Below, piece after piece: positions 42,361-52,638 of a stretch of 64,000 nucleotides of DNA. Both the position numbers and the translations under genes were made by a program. This stretch comes from Tropicimonas aquimaris. GTDB taxonomy: Bacteria > Pseudomonadota > Alphaproteobacteria > Rhodobacterales > Rhodobacteraceae. The stretch covers positions 124,001-188,000 of the forward strand of contig NZ_JBHTJT010000006.1 in the NCBI RefSeq assembly GCF_042676185.1. The letters run 5' to 3'. A model generated the notes under the pieces. The model worked only from the letters and a program-made list of their open reading frames with translations, was not told where the DNA came from and made no database searches. Positions within the stretch are counted from its first letter, which is position 1, and every line of letters begins with the position of its first letter.

Positions 42361-43647
42361 ATGAAACTTCTCAAGTTGACGCTGGTCGCGGGCCTCGTCC
42401 TGACCTTGCCGGTCGCCCTCGGGGGGCAGGCATATGTCGACTTTGGCGACCACGGGGCCGCCTATGCGAAAAATGGTGACAAAGGGGACAAGGGCGACAA
42501 GGGCGACCGGGGTGAAAAGGGGAACAACGGCCGGGGATCGGACAAGAGCAAGTCCGGCAAGGACAAGTCCGACAAGACGTCTCGCGGATCGAAGGGCGCA
42601 TCGGGCAAATCCGACCGTTCCGGCGCATCGAAATCCCAGAAGGGCAACAACCCCTTCGCGAAGCTGAAAGAGACGTTCAGCAAGGGATCATCCGGAACGT
42701 CGAAGTCCAAGGCTCCCGTGAAAACGGCGAAGAGCCCTTCGCTCAAGACGTCCGGGAAACCGTCGCCGACGCTTGTCACCCATTCCCCGAAACCGGAGAA
42801 ACGGCCGAGATTCTCGCCGGAGAAAGCAGTCGCCGGCGGCGCGCTGACCTCGCAGCTCAAAAGCCTGAACTCTCTCAACCGCAACATCAACGGCCTGATG
42901 AACAGCTCCGATCCGAAGATGGCGCCGTTCCGGGATTTTGTGATGGCGAGTGCCGCCAGCGAGGCCGCGAAAGAGGCGCTGGAGAAAGCGCAGCGCAGCC
43001 TCGTCGAGACCCGGACCGCCTATGACCGAATTGCCGCTGACCTTGCCCTCCCCGAAGATCCCGACGCCGCGTTGACGGATCTGGATCAGCGGCTACGCGA
43101 CCACGCGGCACTCGAGCCCGAGGAACCGGTAAAAACGCCAGAGAATGCAGACACCTACGATGATCTGCTTCAGGAATGGGAAACCGCGCACAAGGCCTGG
43201 GAGGAAGACGGAGCCGCACTGACCGAGGCCCGCGACACCGCCGAAGCCCTGTCCCGCGAGACCGACGCGGTGGCCGGGGCCGAGAAGGTCGCGGAAGAGG
43301 CGGCCGAGGCCGTCTCCAAGGAGGTGATGCGCCAGGCCATGGTCGACTCGCTGAATGCCACCGGCAACGGCCCGGTCACCGAAGAAGACGTCACGCCGGA
43401 GATGGAGGATTGGGTGGCCGCACAGCTTGGCGTCGGAAAGGCGGACGGGCTGATCGACGACTACATCGCGCGCCAGCCGGACGAGATGTCGGAGACGGAC
43501 ACGCCAGAGACCACGGAAACGGAGGACAGCGTGGAGACCGAGGCTCCGGAGGCAGAGCCCGAGGAAAAGGCGGAGGATGAATCGACCACAGCCTCCGACG
43601 AGGACGGCGAAACGCCGGAGATCCTCGCGGCCTCGGCAACCCAGTGA
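42361..43647 (+). CDS. Secreted protein with collagen-like repeat and coiled-coil
   Basis: A 428-residue protein starting MKLLKLTLVAGLVLTLPVAL with a signal peptide cleaved near residue 24. Residues 39-59 are seven Gly-X-Y triplets (GDK GDK GDK GDR GEK GNN GRG), a short collagen-like element. Residues 60-150 are Lys/Ser/Gly-rich and basic. Residues about 180-370 are helical and Glu/Ala-rich (for example EALEKAQRSLVETRTAYDRI, DGAALTEARDTAEALSRETD), likely coiled coil. The last 50 residues are acidic and Thr/Glu-rich. Not a recognised family; likely extracellular or periplasmic. GGGAG lies 6 bases before the ATG. It ends at a shared terminator. Confidence 0.7.
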   Translation: MKLLKLTLVAGLVLTLPVALGGQAYVDFGDHGAAYAKNGDKGDKGDKGDRGEKGNNGRGSDKSKSGKDKSDKTSRGSKGASGKSDRSGASKSQKGNNPFAKLKETFSKGSSGTSKSKAPVKTAKSPSLKTSGKPSPTLVTHSPKPEKRPRFSPEKAVAGGALTSQLKSLNSLNRNINGLMNSSDPKMAPFRDFVMASAASEAAKEALEKAQRSLVETRTAYDRIAADLALPEDPDAALTDLDQRLRDHAALEPEEPVKTPENADTYDDLLQEWETAHKAWEEDGAALTEARDTAEALSRETDAVAGAEKVAEEAAEAVSKEVMRQAMVDSLNATGNGPVTEEDVTPEMEDWVAAQLGVGKADGLIDDYIARQPDEMSETDTPETTETEDSVETEAPEAEPEEKAEDESTTASDEDGETPEILAASATQ

Positions 43648-43668
43648 CGCCCCGCAGGGCAAGATCTT

Positions 43669-43696
43669 AACGCTGGCGGTTCCATCCGCCAGCGTT
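43669..43696. terminator. Bidirectional terminator hairpin between collagen-like gene and glmS
   Basis: AACGCTGGCGG-TTCCAT-CCGCCAGCGTT is a perfect 11-bp stem with a 6-base loop. It lies between two convergent genes, 20 bases after each stop, which suits a shared terminator. No long T-run follows on either side, so the efficiency is uncertain. Confidence 0.7.
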
Positions 43697-43716
43697 CCCC
43701 GTTTCTGGGAGCCCGC

Positions 43717-45533
<1,817 letters not shown>

Positions 45534-45534
<1 letters not shown>

Positions 45535-46889
45535 CAGCTCTTGCCCTCGCTCTGATTCCGTTTGGCGTCCCGCAACCGTTCCATCAGCTTGCGGGCAAGA
45601 TCTGGCTTGTTCTCCTGCCGCGCCCGCCCAAGCGCGAGCGCGTCGGCCGGAACGTCGGAGGTGATTACCGATCCCGAGGCCGTCATCGCCCCGTCTCCGA
45701 TCTTGACCGGTGCCACCAGCATGGTGTCCGAGCCGATGAAAGCCCCTGCCCCGATTTCGGTATAATGCTTGAAAACCCCGTCGTAATTGCAGGTCACGGT
45801 GCCGGCGCCGACATTCGTTCCCGCACCTATGGAGGCGTCGCCGATATAAGTGAGGTGGTTCACCTTGGCGCCGGCGTCGAGGATCCCGTTCTTGATCTCG
45901 ACGAAATTGCCGACCTTGACGTCCTCCGCCAGTTCGGTCCCCGGGCGCAGCCGCGCATAGGGGCCCACCACGGCGCCACGCGACACATGGCATCCTTCAA
46001 GGTGGCTGAAGGCGCGGATGCGAGCGCCTGTCTCGATAGTGACACCGGGGCCGAAGACCACGTTGGGCTCGACCAGCGCATCGCGGCCAATCACGGTGTC
46101 AAAAGCGAACCAGACCGTGTCGGGCGCCTGCAGCGTCACGCCCTCCCCCATCGCCTGAGCCCGTGCGCGGCTCTGAAACACCGCCTCGGCTGCGGCGAGA
46201 TCGGCCCGGGAGTTGACGCCGAGGGTCTCCTGCTCCTCGCAGGCCACCGCCGTCGCCGACAGCCCCCGGCTCCGTGCGATCTCGACGATATCGGTGAGGT
46301 AGTATTCGCCCGACGCGTTATCGTTGCCAACGGCCTCGATCAGGTCGAACAACGTTGCGGCATCTACGCAGATCACGCCGGAATTGCAGAGCGTTATGGC
46401 GCGTTCCTCGTCCGTCGCGTCCTTGAACTCGACAATCCGTTCCAGCGCGTCGCCATTCATCACCAGCCGCCCGTAGCGGCCGGGATCGGCGGCCTCGAAG
46501 CCGAGCACGACGACCGCGTGGTCGGCCCGCGCCTCGACCATCCGTTCCAGGGTCTCCGGCCGCACGAAGGGCGTATCGCCGTAGAGCACGATCACGTCGC
46601 CCTCCGCGCCCTCGAGCGCGGTGCGCGCCTGGGCGACAGCATGGGCGGTGCCGAGCCGCTCGGTCTGTTCGGCGAGCAGGACCTGGGGATCGAAATCCTG
46701 CGCGGCCGCGGCGACATCTTCGGCGCCATTGCCGGTGACTACGACCACCCGGTCGGGCTGCAGGGTCGCGCCAGCCTGCATCGCATGGTGCAGGAGCGGC
46801 GCGCCGGCGACCTCGTGCAGGACTTTCGGAAGGTCGGATTGCATCCGGGTGCCCTGGCCTGCCGCCAGGATGACGAGGTTTGTCGGCAT
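45534..46889 (-). CDS. glmU: Bifunctional UDP-GlcNAc pyrophosphorylase / glucosamine-1-P acetyltransferase
   Basis: Completes UDP-GlcNAc synthesis. The 451-residue protein starts MPTNLVILAAGQGTRMQSDL with the nucleotidyltransferase motif LAAGQGTRM, then GTAHAVAQAR and YGDTPFVRPE. The C-terminal left-handed beta-helix with hexapeptide repeats includes GKVNHLTYIGDASIGAGTNV-like AKVNHLTYIGDASIGAGTNV and GTVTCNYDGVFKHYTEIGAG. The start at ATG 46889 is taken over a longer upstream frame. First gene of a two-gene operon with glmS. Confidence 0.97.
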
Positions 46890-47024
46890 CGCAAATCTCT
46901 TTTCTTCAACCGGCTTCCGTAATACGCGAGGCCGGGCGCGCCGCAAGGGGCTTCCCGGTCAAATGCGGTGACACTCTGAAACATGGCTCGGCGGCGGCCC
47001 GCCGAAGCGGCCTGGAGGGCACGG

Positions 47025-47690
47025 ATGCGCACGGTGATCTTCGATCTGGACGGAACGCTCGCGGACACCAGCGGCGACCTCATCGCCGCGGCGAACCGGT
47101 GCTTCGAGAACCGCGGCCTCGGCGCGCCGCTCGATCCCCGGGCCGACGCCGCCACCGCCTTTCGCGGCGGGCGCGCCATGCTGCGGCTGGGGTTCGAACG
47201 GCTGCAGGCAGCGGACACCGAAACCCAGGTCGACCGGGAATATCCCGCCCTTCTCGCCCATTACGGCGCCGCAATCGACGTGCACACGCGCCTCTACCCG
47301 GGCGCGATGGAGGCTGTGGAAGCGCTGACCGGGCGTGGCGTGGCCGTGGGGATCTGCACCAACAAGCCCGAGGGCCTGGCCGAGATCCTGCTGCAGCGGC
47401 TCGGCGTGCGTGGGGCCTTTGCCTCGCTGATCGGCGCAGACACGCTGCCGGTGCGCAAGCCCGACCCCGCCCCCTATCGCGCGGCGGTGACGCAGGCCGG
47501 CGGCGCGGTCGAACGCTCGCTGCTGGTGGGCGACACGGTTACCGACCGGGAGACGGCACGCGCAACCGGCGTTCCTTGCGTGCTGGTGACCTTCGGCCCC
47601 GAAGGCCGCGCCGTCGCCGGCATGGAACCCGAGGCGCTGCTCGACCATTTCGACGAGTTGCCGGCACTGGTCGACCGACTGCTCGGCTGA
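47025..47690 (+). CDS. gph: Phosphoglycolate phosphatase-type HAD hydrolase
   Basis: A HAD-superfamily phosphatase of 221 residues that removes phosphoglycolate. Motif I is VIFDLDGTLADTSGD, motif II GICTNKPEGLAE, motif III VRKPDPAPYR with the Lys, and motif IV VGDTVTDRETARATGVPCVL. The start MRTVIFDLDGTLADTS is ATG 47025 with GGAGGG 6 bases before. It is divergent from glmU and convergent with the PIN gene. Phosphoglycolate is the likely but unproven substrate. Confidence 0.88.
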   Translation: MRTVIFDLDGTLADTSGDLIAAANRCFENRGLGAPLDPRADAATAFRGGRAMLRLGFERLQAADTETQVDREYPALLAHYGAAIDVHTRLYPGAMEAVEALTGRGVAVGICTNKPEGLAEILLQRLGVRGAFASLIGADTLPVRKPDPAPYRAAVTQAGGAVERSLLVGDTVTDRETARATGVPCVLVTFGPEGRAVAGMEPEALLDHFDELPALVDRLLG

Positions 47691-47726
47691 CACGGTCCGC
47701 GCCAGAGCCTTGGCGAGGTGGAACGC

Positions 47727-48269
47727 CTAACCTGCTAGCGCCTTTGCAAGACGCGGGAGGCGAGCCTTCTTGAGCAGCGGCCGCATCTCGTGCGGAACGT
47801 CGTCCATCTGCCGTGCCTGGCGCAGCACCTGTTCCGCCGCGCGGGCAACCTTTTCGGGGTGATCCTGCCAGAGCCGGTGAAGAAAGCCGTCCGGGTCGGC
47901 GCGGTCCAACCCTTCCTCGGAGAGGATATTCCGCGGAAAGTCGCGGATATTCAGGGTCAGGATCAGGTCGGCCGAGCCGGCCACGGCGGCGGCAAGGACA
48001 TGGATATCGTTCTCGTCGGGCAGCCAGAGCCGCGCAAGATCACCGTCGCGCGGCTGCACGCTGGCTTTGGGCCAGGCCGCGCGGACGAGTGCGATCTCGC
48101 CCCGTGCCTGCGCCTCGTCGAGCGGGCCACGGCGGGCGGCGGCGCGGGCCCATTCCTCCAGCAGGCGGTCCGACCAGAGCGGTTCGAACAGCCCCTGCCC
48201 AGCGACGCCCAGCACCACCTCCCGCATCACGGTCGGATAGAGCACGCAGGCGTCGATCAGCACCCGCAT
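47727..48269 (-). CDS. PIN-domain protein (RSP_2648-like)
   Basis: A 180-residue protein with the PIN-fold active-site acids: Asp6 in MRVLIDACVLYPTVMREVVL, Glu38/Glu39 in RLLEEW, Asp88 in WLPDENDIHVLAAAVAGSAD and Asp110 in LTLNIRDFPRN. PIN domains are Mg-dependent RNases, often toxins. No antitoxin gene is adjacent: the upstream gene is rlmI, whose stop overlaps this start by one base (TGATG). It matches, from memory, a Rhodobacter family named RSP_2648. A housekeeping RNase role coupled to rRNA modification is possible but unproven. Ends in TAG. Confidence 0.85.
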   Translation of the reverse strand: MRVLIDACVLYPTVMREVVLGVAGQGLFEPLWSDRLLEEWARAAARRGPLDEAQARGEIALVRAAWPKASVQPRDGDLARLWLPDENDIHVLAAAVAGSADLILTLNIRDFPRNILSEEGLDRADPDGFLHRLWQDHPEKVARAAEQVLRQARQMDDVPHEMRPLLKKARLPRLAKALAG

Positions 48270-49471
48270 CAGGGCACGAGCCGGAAGAACAGCGCCTTGA
48301 GATAGCCGCTCTCGCCGAGTTGCGGCAGCATCGGGTGGTCCGGGCCGGCGAAACCGGTGTGCAGCAGTTGCGCGCGCCGGCCGCCACGGCCGATGCCGCG
48401 AGCCGAAGCGTTGCGGAACTTCGAAAGATCGGCGGCGTGCGAGCAGGAACAGAGCCCCAGGTAGCCTCCCGGCGCCACCAGTGGTGCTGCGAGCCGCGCC
48501 ACGCGCTCGTAGGCGCGCAGGCCCGCCTCGAGCGCCTGTCGGCTGGGCGCAAAGGCCGGCGGGTCGCAGACCACGAGATCGAAGGTCTGCCCCTCCTCGG
48601 CCAGCGCCTCCATCGCCGCGAAGGCATCGCCCTTGCGGGTCTCGAACCGGTCCGCGACGCCGGCCGCCGCAGCCCCGGCCTCGGCCAGCTCCAGCGCCGC
48701 GGCTGACCCGTCGACGCTGAGCGCCGATGCCGCGCCGGCCGCCAGAGCCGCGAGGCCGAAGCCTCCCACATGGGAAAACACGTCGAGCACGCGCCCGCCT
48801 CCCGCCAGTCGCGCGGCGAAGGCGTGGTTCGGGCGCTGGTCGTAGAACAGGCCGGTCTTCTGACCGCCCATCAGGTCGGCCATATAGGTCGCGCCGTTCA
48901 TCGGCACCTGCACCGGGCCATCCAGCGCACCTTCGAGCAGCAGAGTCTCCTCCGGCAGCCCTTCCAGCCCGCGGGCACGGCCGGTGCCGTTTTTGACCAG
49001 CACCGAGACGCCGGTGACGGCCTTCAGCGCCGCCGCGATCTCGGCGAGCCGCAACTCCGCCCAGGCGGCGTTGGGTTGGATCACCGCCGCGTCGCCGAAG
49101 CGGTCGATGACCACGCCGGGAAGACCATCGGCCTCCGCATGGATCAGCCGGTAGAACGGCGCATCGAAGAGCCGTTCGCGCATCGCAAGCGCCCGCGCGA
49201 TCCGCTCCTCGAACCAGGCGGCATCGATGGACGCCTCCGGATCGCGGTCGAGCATGCGGGCGATGATCTTGGACCGGCCGTTCAGCGCCACGAGGCCAAG
49301 CGGCCGCCGCTCGGCATCCTCCAGCAGGGCGATGGTGCCGGCGTCGAGCGCCCGCGTCCGCCGATCGACGACGAGTTCGTCGGCATAGACCCAGGGGAAT
49401 CCGTGCCGCAGCGCGCGGGCATCGCCCTTGGGGCGCAGACGGACGGTGGGGAGAGGCAGATCTGTTGTCAT
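48269..49471 (-). CDS. rlmI: Class I SAM-dependent rRNA methyltransferase, RlmI-like
   Basis: A 23S rRNA (cytosine-C5)-type methyltransferase of 400 residues. It has an N-terminal PUA domain (RLRPKGDARALRHGFPWVYA, AGTIALLEDAERRPLGLVAL) and a Rossmann methyltransferase domain with GRVLDVFSHVGGFGLAALAAG and FDLVVCDPPAFAPSRQALEA. Position 1962 of 23S rRNA is the target in Escherichia coli RlmI; specificity here is inferred. A Cys near CSCSHAADLSK could be catalytic. Starts MTTDLPLPTVRLRPKGDARA. Confidence 0.85.
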   Translation of the reverse strand: MTTDLPLPTVRLRPKGDARALRHGFPWVYADELVVDRRTRALDAGTIALLEDAERRPLGLVALNGRSKIIARMLDRDPEASIDAAWFEERIARALAMRERLFDAPFYRLIHAEADGLPGVVIDRFGDAAVIQPNAAWAELRLAEIAAALKAVTGVSVLVKNGTGRARGLEGLPEETLLLEGALDGPVQVPMNGATYMADLMGGQKTGLFYDQRPNHAFAARLAGGGRVLDVFSHVGGFGLAALAAGAASALSVDGSAAALELAEAGAAAAGVADRFETRKGDAFAAMEALAEEGQTFDLVVCDPPAFAPSRQALEAGLRAYERVARLAAPLVAPGGYLGLCSCSHAADLSKFRNASARGIGRGGRRAQLLHTGFAGPDHPMLPQLGESGYLKALFFRLVP

Positions 49472-49630
49472 GCGCGCGGTCTATCCGCTCGCGGCGGCTT
49501 GCGAAAGCCCGCCAGTGCGCGAGGGGCGCAGTTCGTCTACACTATGCGGGCCGCCTGTGCCTCGCGCCCTCGCGCGCGGCACAGGCGGCGCATTTGCCGC
49601 GATCTTCCCGGTTGGGGAAGGATTTGATCC

Positions 49631-49642
49631 GTTAGCGCTAAC
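49631..49642 (+). promoter_or_regulatory. LacI-type palindromic operator before edd
   Basis: GTTAGCGCTAAC is a perfect 12-base palindrome, 38 bases upstream of the edd ATG at 49680. This form (TTAGCGCTAA core) is typical of LacI-family repressor sites with a central CG step. It lies in the likely promoter region, so repression by blocking transcription initiation is expected. The cognate regulator is not in the window. Confidence 0.7.
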
Positions 49643-49679
49643 CTGCTAAGTCACCGGCATCAGCAAGGGAGAGAGTTCC

Positions 49680-51485
49680 ATGGACCTCAACGCCACGGTC
49701 GCCCGCGTCACCGAACGCATCCGCGAGCGCAGCCATGACAGCCGCCACGCCTATCTGGAACAGATGCAGAAGGCGGCAGAGGCCGGTCCGGCCCGGGCGC
49801 ATCTGACCTGTGGCAACCAGGCCCATGCCTATGCGGCGATGGGCGAGGACAAGGCGGCACTGGCAGAGGGACGCGCGCCGAATATCGGGATCGTCACCGC
49901 CTACAACGACATGCTCTCCGCGCACCAGCCATTCGAACGCTACCCCGACCTGATCCGCCGCGCGGCCCGCGAGGCCGGTGCCACGGCCCAGGTCGCAGGC
50001 GGCGTGCCGGCGATGTGCGACGGCGTCACCCAGGGCCAGACCGGGATGGAGCTGTCGCTGTTCTCGCGCGACGTGATCGCCATGGCCTCGGCTGTCGCGC
50101 TCAGCCACAACACCTTCGATTCCGCGCTCTTCCTCGGCGTCTGCGACAAGATCGTGCCGGGACTGGTGATGGCGGCGGCGAGTTTCTCGCACCTGCCGGC
50201 GGTGTTCCTGCCCGCAGGCCCCATGACGAGTGGCCTGCCGAACGACGAGAAGGCCCGCGTCCGCCAGCAATTCGCCACCGGCGAGGTCGGCCGCGACAAG
50301 CTGATGGAAGCCGAGATGGCCTCCTACCACGGCCCCGGCACCTGCACCTTCTACGGCACCGCGAACACCAACCAGATGCTGATGGAGTTCATGGGCCTGC
50401 ACCTGCCCGGCGCCAGCTTCGTCACTCCGAACACGCCGCTGCGCGAGGCGCTGACCGTCGCAGGCGCCAAGCGCGCAGCCGAGATCACCGCGCTCGGCAA
50501 CGAATATACGCCGGCCGGCGAAGTGCTCGACGAGCGCGCCTTCGTCAACGGCATGGTCGGGCTGATGGCCACCGGCGGGTCCACCAACCTGATCCTGCAC
50601 CTGCCGGCGATGGCGCGGGCGGCAGGCATCCGGCTCGGGCTGGAAGACTTCGCGGATCTCTCCGACGTGGTCCCGCTGCTGGCCAAGGTCTATCCCAACG
50701 GCCTCGCGGACGTGAACCATTTCCACGCGGCGGGCGGGCTCGGTTTCATGATAGGCGAGCTGCTCAAGGCCGGGCTGCTGCACCCCGACACCCGCACCGT
50801 GGCCGGCGACGGGCTCGAACGTTACACCCGCGAGCCGAAGCTCCAGAACGGCGAACTGGTCTGGGTGGAAGGCGCCGGCGAGACCCTCAACGACAAGATC
50901 CTGCGCCCCGCCGCCAGCCCGTTCCAGCCCACGGGAGGCCTGAAACAGCTCAAGGGCTCGCTGGGCCACGGGGTGATGAAGGTCTCGGCTGTCGCGCCCG
51001 AGCGGCACGTGATCGAGGCCCGCGCTCGCGTTTTCCACGACCAGGAGGCGGTCAAGACCGCCTTCAAGGCCGGCGAGTTCACCGAGGACACCGTCGTCGT
51101 CGTCCGCTTCCAGGGCCCCGGCGCCAACGGGATGCCGGAACTGCACAGCCTGACCCCGACCCTTGCCGTCCTGCAGGATCGCGGCCTCAAGGTGGCGCTG
51201 GTCACCGACGGGCGGATGTCCGGCGCTTCGGGCAAGGTGCCGGCGGCGATCCACGTCACACCCGAGGCCGCCTCCGGCGGTCCGATCGCCCGACTGCGGG
51301 ACGGCGACTTGGTCCGCGTCGATGCGGTCGCGGGCACGCTGGACGTTCTCGAAGACGGTTTTGCCGAGCGCGCGCCCGTCCAGGCAGACCTCTCGGCCAA
51401 TACCCACGGCCTCGGACGCGACCTTTTCGAGACCTTCCGCCGCAATGCCGGCCCCGCCACGGAAGGCGCCTGCGCCGTGCTCTGA
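49680..51485 (+). CDS. edd: 6-Phosphogluconate dehydratase
   Basis: The first specific enzyme of the Entner-Doudoroff pathway, dehydrating 6-phosphogluconate to KDPG with a 4Fe-4S cluster. The 601-residue protein has IVTAYNDMLSAHQPFERYPD, GGVPAMCDGVTQGQTGMELS with a cluster Cys, FLGVCDKIVPG, and ATGGSTNLILHLPAMARAAG, all conserved in dehydratases of this family. AAGGGAGAGAG precedes the ATG. Followed by eda on the same strand. Confidence 0.96.
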   Translation: MDLNATVARVTERIRERSHDSRHAYLEQMQKAAEAGPARAHLTCGNQAHAYAAMGEDKAALAEGRAPNIGIVTAYNDMLSAHQPFERYPDLIRRAAREAGATAQVAGGVPAMCDGVTQGQTGMELSLFSRDVIAMASAVALSHNTFDSALFLGVCDKIVPGLVMAAASFSHLPAVFLPAGPMTSGLPNDEKARVRQQFATGEVGRDKLMEAEMASYHGPGTCTFYGTANTNQMLMEFMGLHLPGASFVTPNTPLREALTVAGAKRAAEITALGNEYTPAGEVLDERAFVNGMVGLMATGGSTNLILHLPAMARAAGIRLGLEDFADLSDVVPLLAKVYPNGLADVNHFHAAGGLGFMIGELLKAGLLHPDTRTVAGDGLERYTREPKLQNGELVWVEGAGETLNDKILRPAASPFQPTGGLKQLKGSLGHGVMKVSAVAPERHVIEARARVFHDQEAVKTAFKAGEFTEDTVVVVRFQGPGANGMPELHSLTPTLAVLQDRGLKVALVTDGRMSGASGKVPAAIHVTPEAASGGPIARLRDGDLVRVDAVAGTLDVLEDGFAERAPVQADLSANTHGLGRDLFETFRRNAGPATEGACAVL

Positions 51486-51548
51486 CCCGTGGCGCGGCAA
51501 TAGTGCACTTGACTGATATGCTAGCTCAGGGTCTTTCTGCGCGCGTCA

Positions 51549-51647
51549 GGGTATTTTTGCCAAAGAGACGGAACAGAGGTCCTGCGCGGACAATGATGGG
51601 GGGAGCAGACCGGCGGTGGCCGGCCTGTCTTCTTGGCTGAAATACCC
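51549..51647 (+). repeat. Inverted repeat element between edd and eda
   Basis: The 213-base spacer between edd and eda has arms GGGTATTTTTGCCAAAGAGA (51549-51568) and TCTTCTTGGCTGAAATACCC (51628-51647), facing inward around about 60 bases that include a GC-rich hairpin (CCGGCGGTGGCCGG). It is the same type of element as at 24199-24251. The folded RNA may attenuate or stabilise the edd-eda transcript. Confidence 0.7.
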
Positions 51648-51698
51648 AACCCGGCGCCGCGCTGACACGTGCCGTCCGGCCAATCAGAGGAACAGAGA

Positions 51699-52340
51699 AT
51701 GACACCACAGGAAGCCAGCCTGAAGACCGCCGAGATCTGCCGCCTGGCGCCGGTCGTCCCCGTCCTGGTGATCGACGACGTCGCCAGCGCCCGGCCGCTC
51801 GCCGAGGCGCTCGTGGCCGGCGGCCTGCCGGCGCTCGAGGTGACGCTGCGCACGCCGGTGGCGCTCGACGCGATCCGCGAGATGTCGAAGGTCGAGGGCG
51901 GCGTCGTCGGTGCCGGCACCCTGCTCACCCCCGAGGACGTCGCGGCGGCCAAGGCGGCCGGGGCGCGTTTCGGCGTGTCTCCCGGCGCGACCGACCGGCT
52001 GCTCGATGCCTGCGAGGCGCAGGACCTGCCGCTGCTGCCCGGCGCGGCAACCGCGAGCGAAGCGATGGCGCTCCTGGAGCGCGGCTACACGACCCTCAAG
52101 TTCTTCCCGGCCGAAGCCGCCGGCGGCGCCGCGGCGCTCAAGGGCATCGGCGCGCCGATCCCGCAGATCAAGTTCTGCCCGACCGGCGGCGTCACGCCCC
52201 AGAACGCGCCGACCTATCTCGGCCTGTCCAACACGATCTGCGTTGGCGGAAGCTGGGTCGCACCGGCCAAGCTCGTCGCCGCAGGAGACTGGAAGGCAAT
52301 CGAGGAACTGGCCCGCGAAGCCGCGGCGCTCAGCGCCTGA
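51699..52340 (+). CDS. eda: KDPG/KHG aldolase
   Basis: Cleaves 2-keto-3-deoxy-6-phosphogluconate into pyruvate and glyceraldehyde-3-phosphate, completing the Entner-Doudoroff pathway. The 213-residue TIM-barrel protein has the substrate Glu47 in PALEVTLRTP, GAGTLLTPED, and the Schiff-base Lys134 in TTLKFFPAEAAGG, plus CPTGGVTPQNAPTYL. The start ATG 51699 is 213 bases after edd, with the GGGTATTT inverted repeat in the spacer; GAGG precedes the start. Confidence 0.96.
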   Translation: MTPQEASLKTAEICRLAPVVPVLVIDDVASARPLAEALVAGGLPALEVTLRTPVALDAIREMSKVEGGVVGAGTLLTPEDVAAAKAAGARFGVSPGATDRLLDACEAQDLPLLPGAATASEAMALLERGYTTLKFFPAEAAGGAAALKGIGAPIPQIKFCPTGGVTPQNAPTYLGLSNTICVGGSWVAPAKLVAAGDWKAIEELAREAAALSA

Positions 52341-52359
52341 TCTTCGGCAGGGTGCCGCG

Positions 52360-52638
52360 CTAATCTGCCGGCGGCACCCGCCCCCCACGCCGTCCGCCCC
52401 GGCGGCTGGCAGGACGGCCCTCCGCCAGCCCCTCGATCAGGACCCGGCTCATCGGATGCTCGGGCGCCCCGGCGCCATGGCGTGCCAGAAGCGCCTCAAG
52501 CGCGCCGCGCTGGTCGGTTTCCTCCGGCAGCGAAAGCGCCCAGTCCATGAAGATCGACCGGCATTCCGGCGCGCCGATCCCATCGATCCGATAGGCCTCG
52601 GCGATCAGCGCCTTGGGATCGGCCCAATCCCCCTTCAC
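52360..52638 (-). CDS. Small conserved protein coupled to glnE
   Basis: A 92-residue protein, MKGDWADPKALIAEAYRIDG, with FMDWALSLPEETDQRGALEA and an Arg/Gly-rich C-terminus (RPASRRGGRRGGRVPPAD). It starts at a GTG whose bases overlap the glnE stop (GTGA at 52635-52638), so it is translationally coupled to glnE. I know related sequences only as hypothetical proteins in Rhodobacteraceae, with no function known. The helical first part has several acidic residues (ADPKALIAEAYRIDGIGAPE). Confidence 0.65.
   Translation of the reverse strand: MKGDWADPKALIAEAYRIDGIGAPECRSIFMDWALSLPEETDQRGALEALLARHGAGAPEHPMSRVLIEGLAEGRPASRRGGRRGGRVPPAD

Noticed and set aside
42471..42539. CRISPR-like or tandem DNA repeat at the collagen-like segment
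   Set aside because: The short repeats are in-frame Gly-X-Y codons of a protein and vary at synonymous and Lys/Arg positions; there are no spacers.
47727..48269. Toxin-antitoxin pair at the PIN gene
   Set aside because: No partner gene exists upstream or downstream; the neighbours are rlmI and gph.
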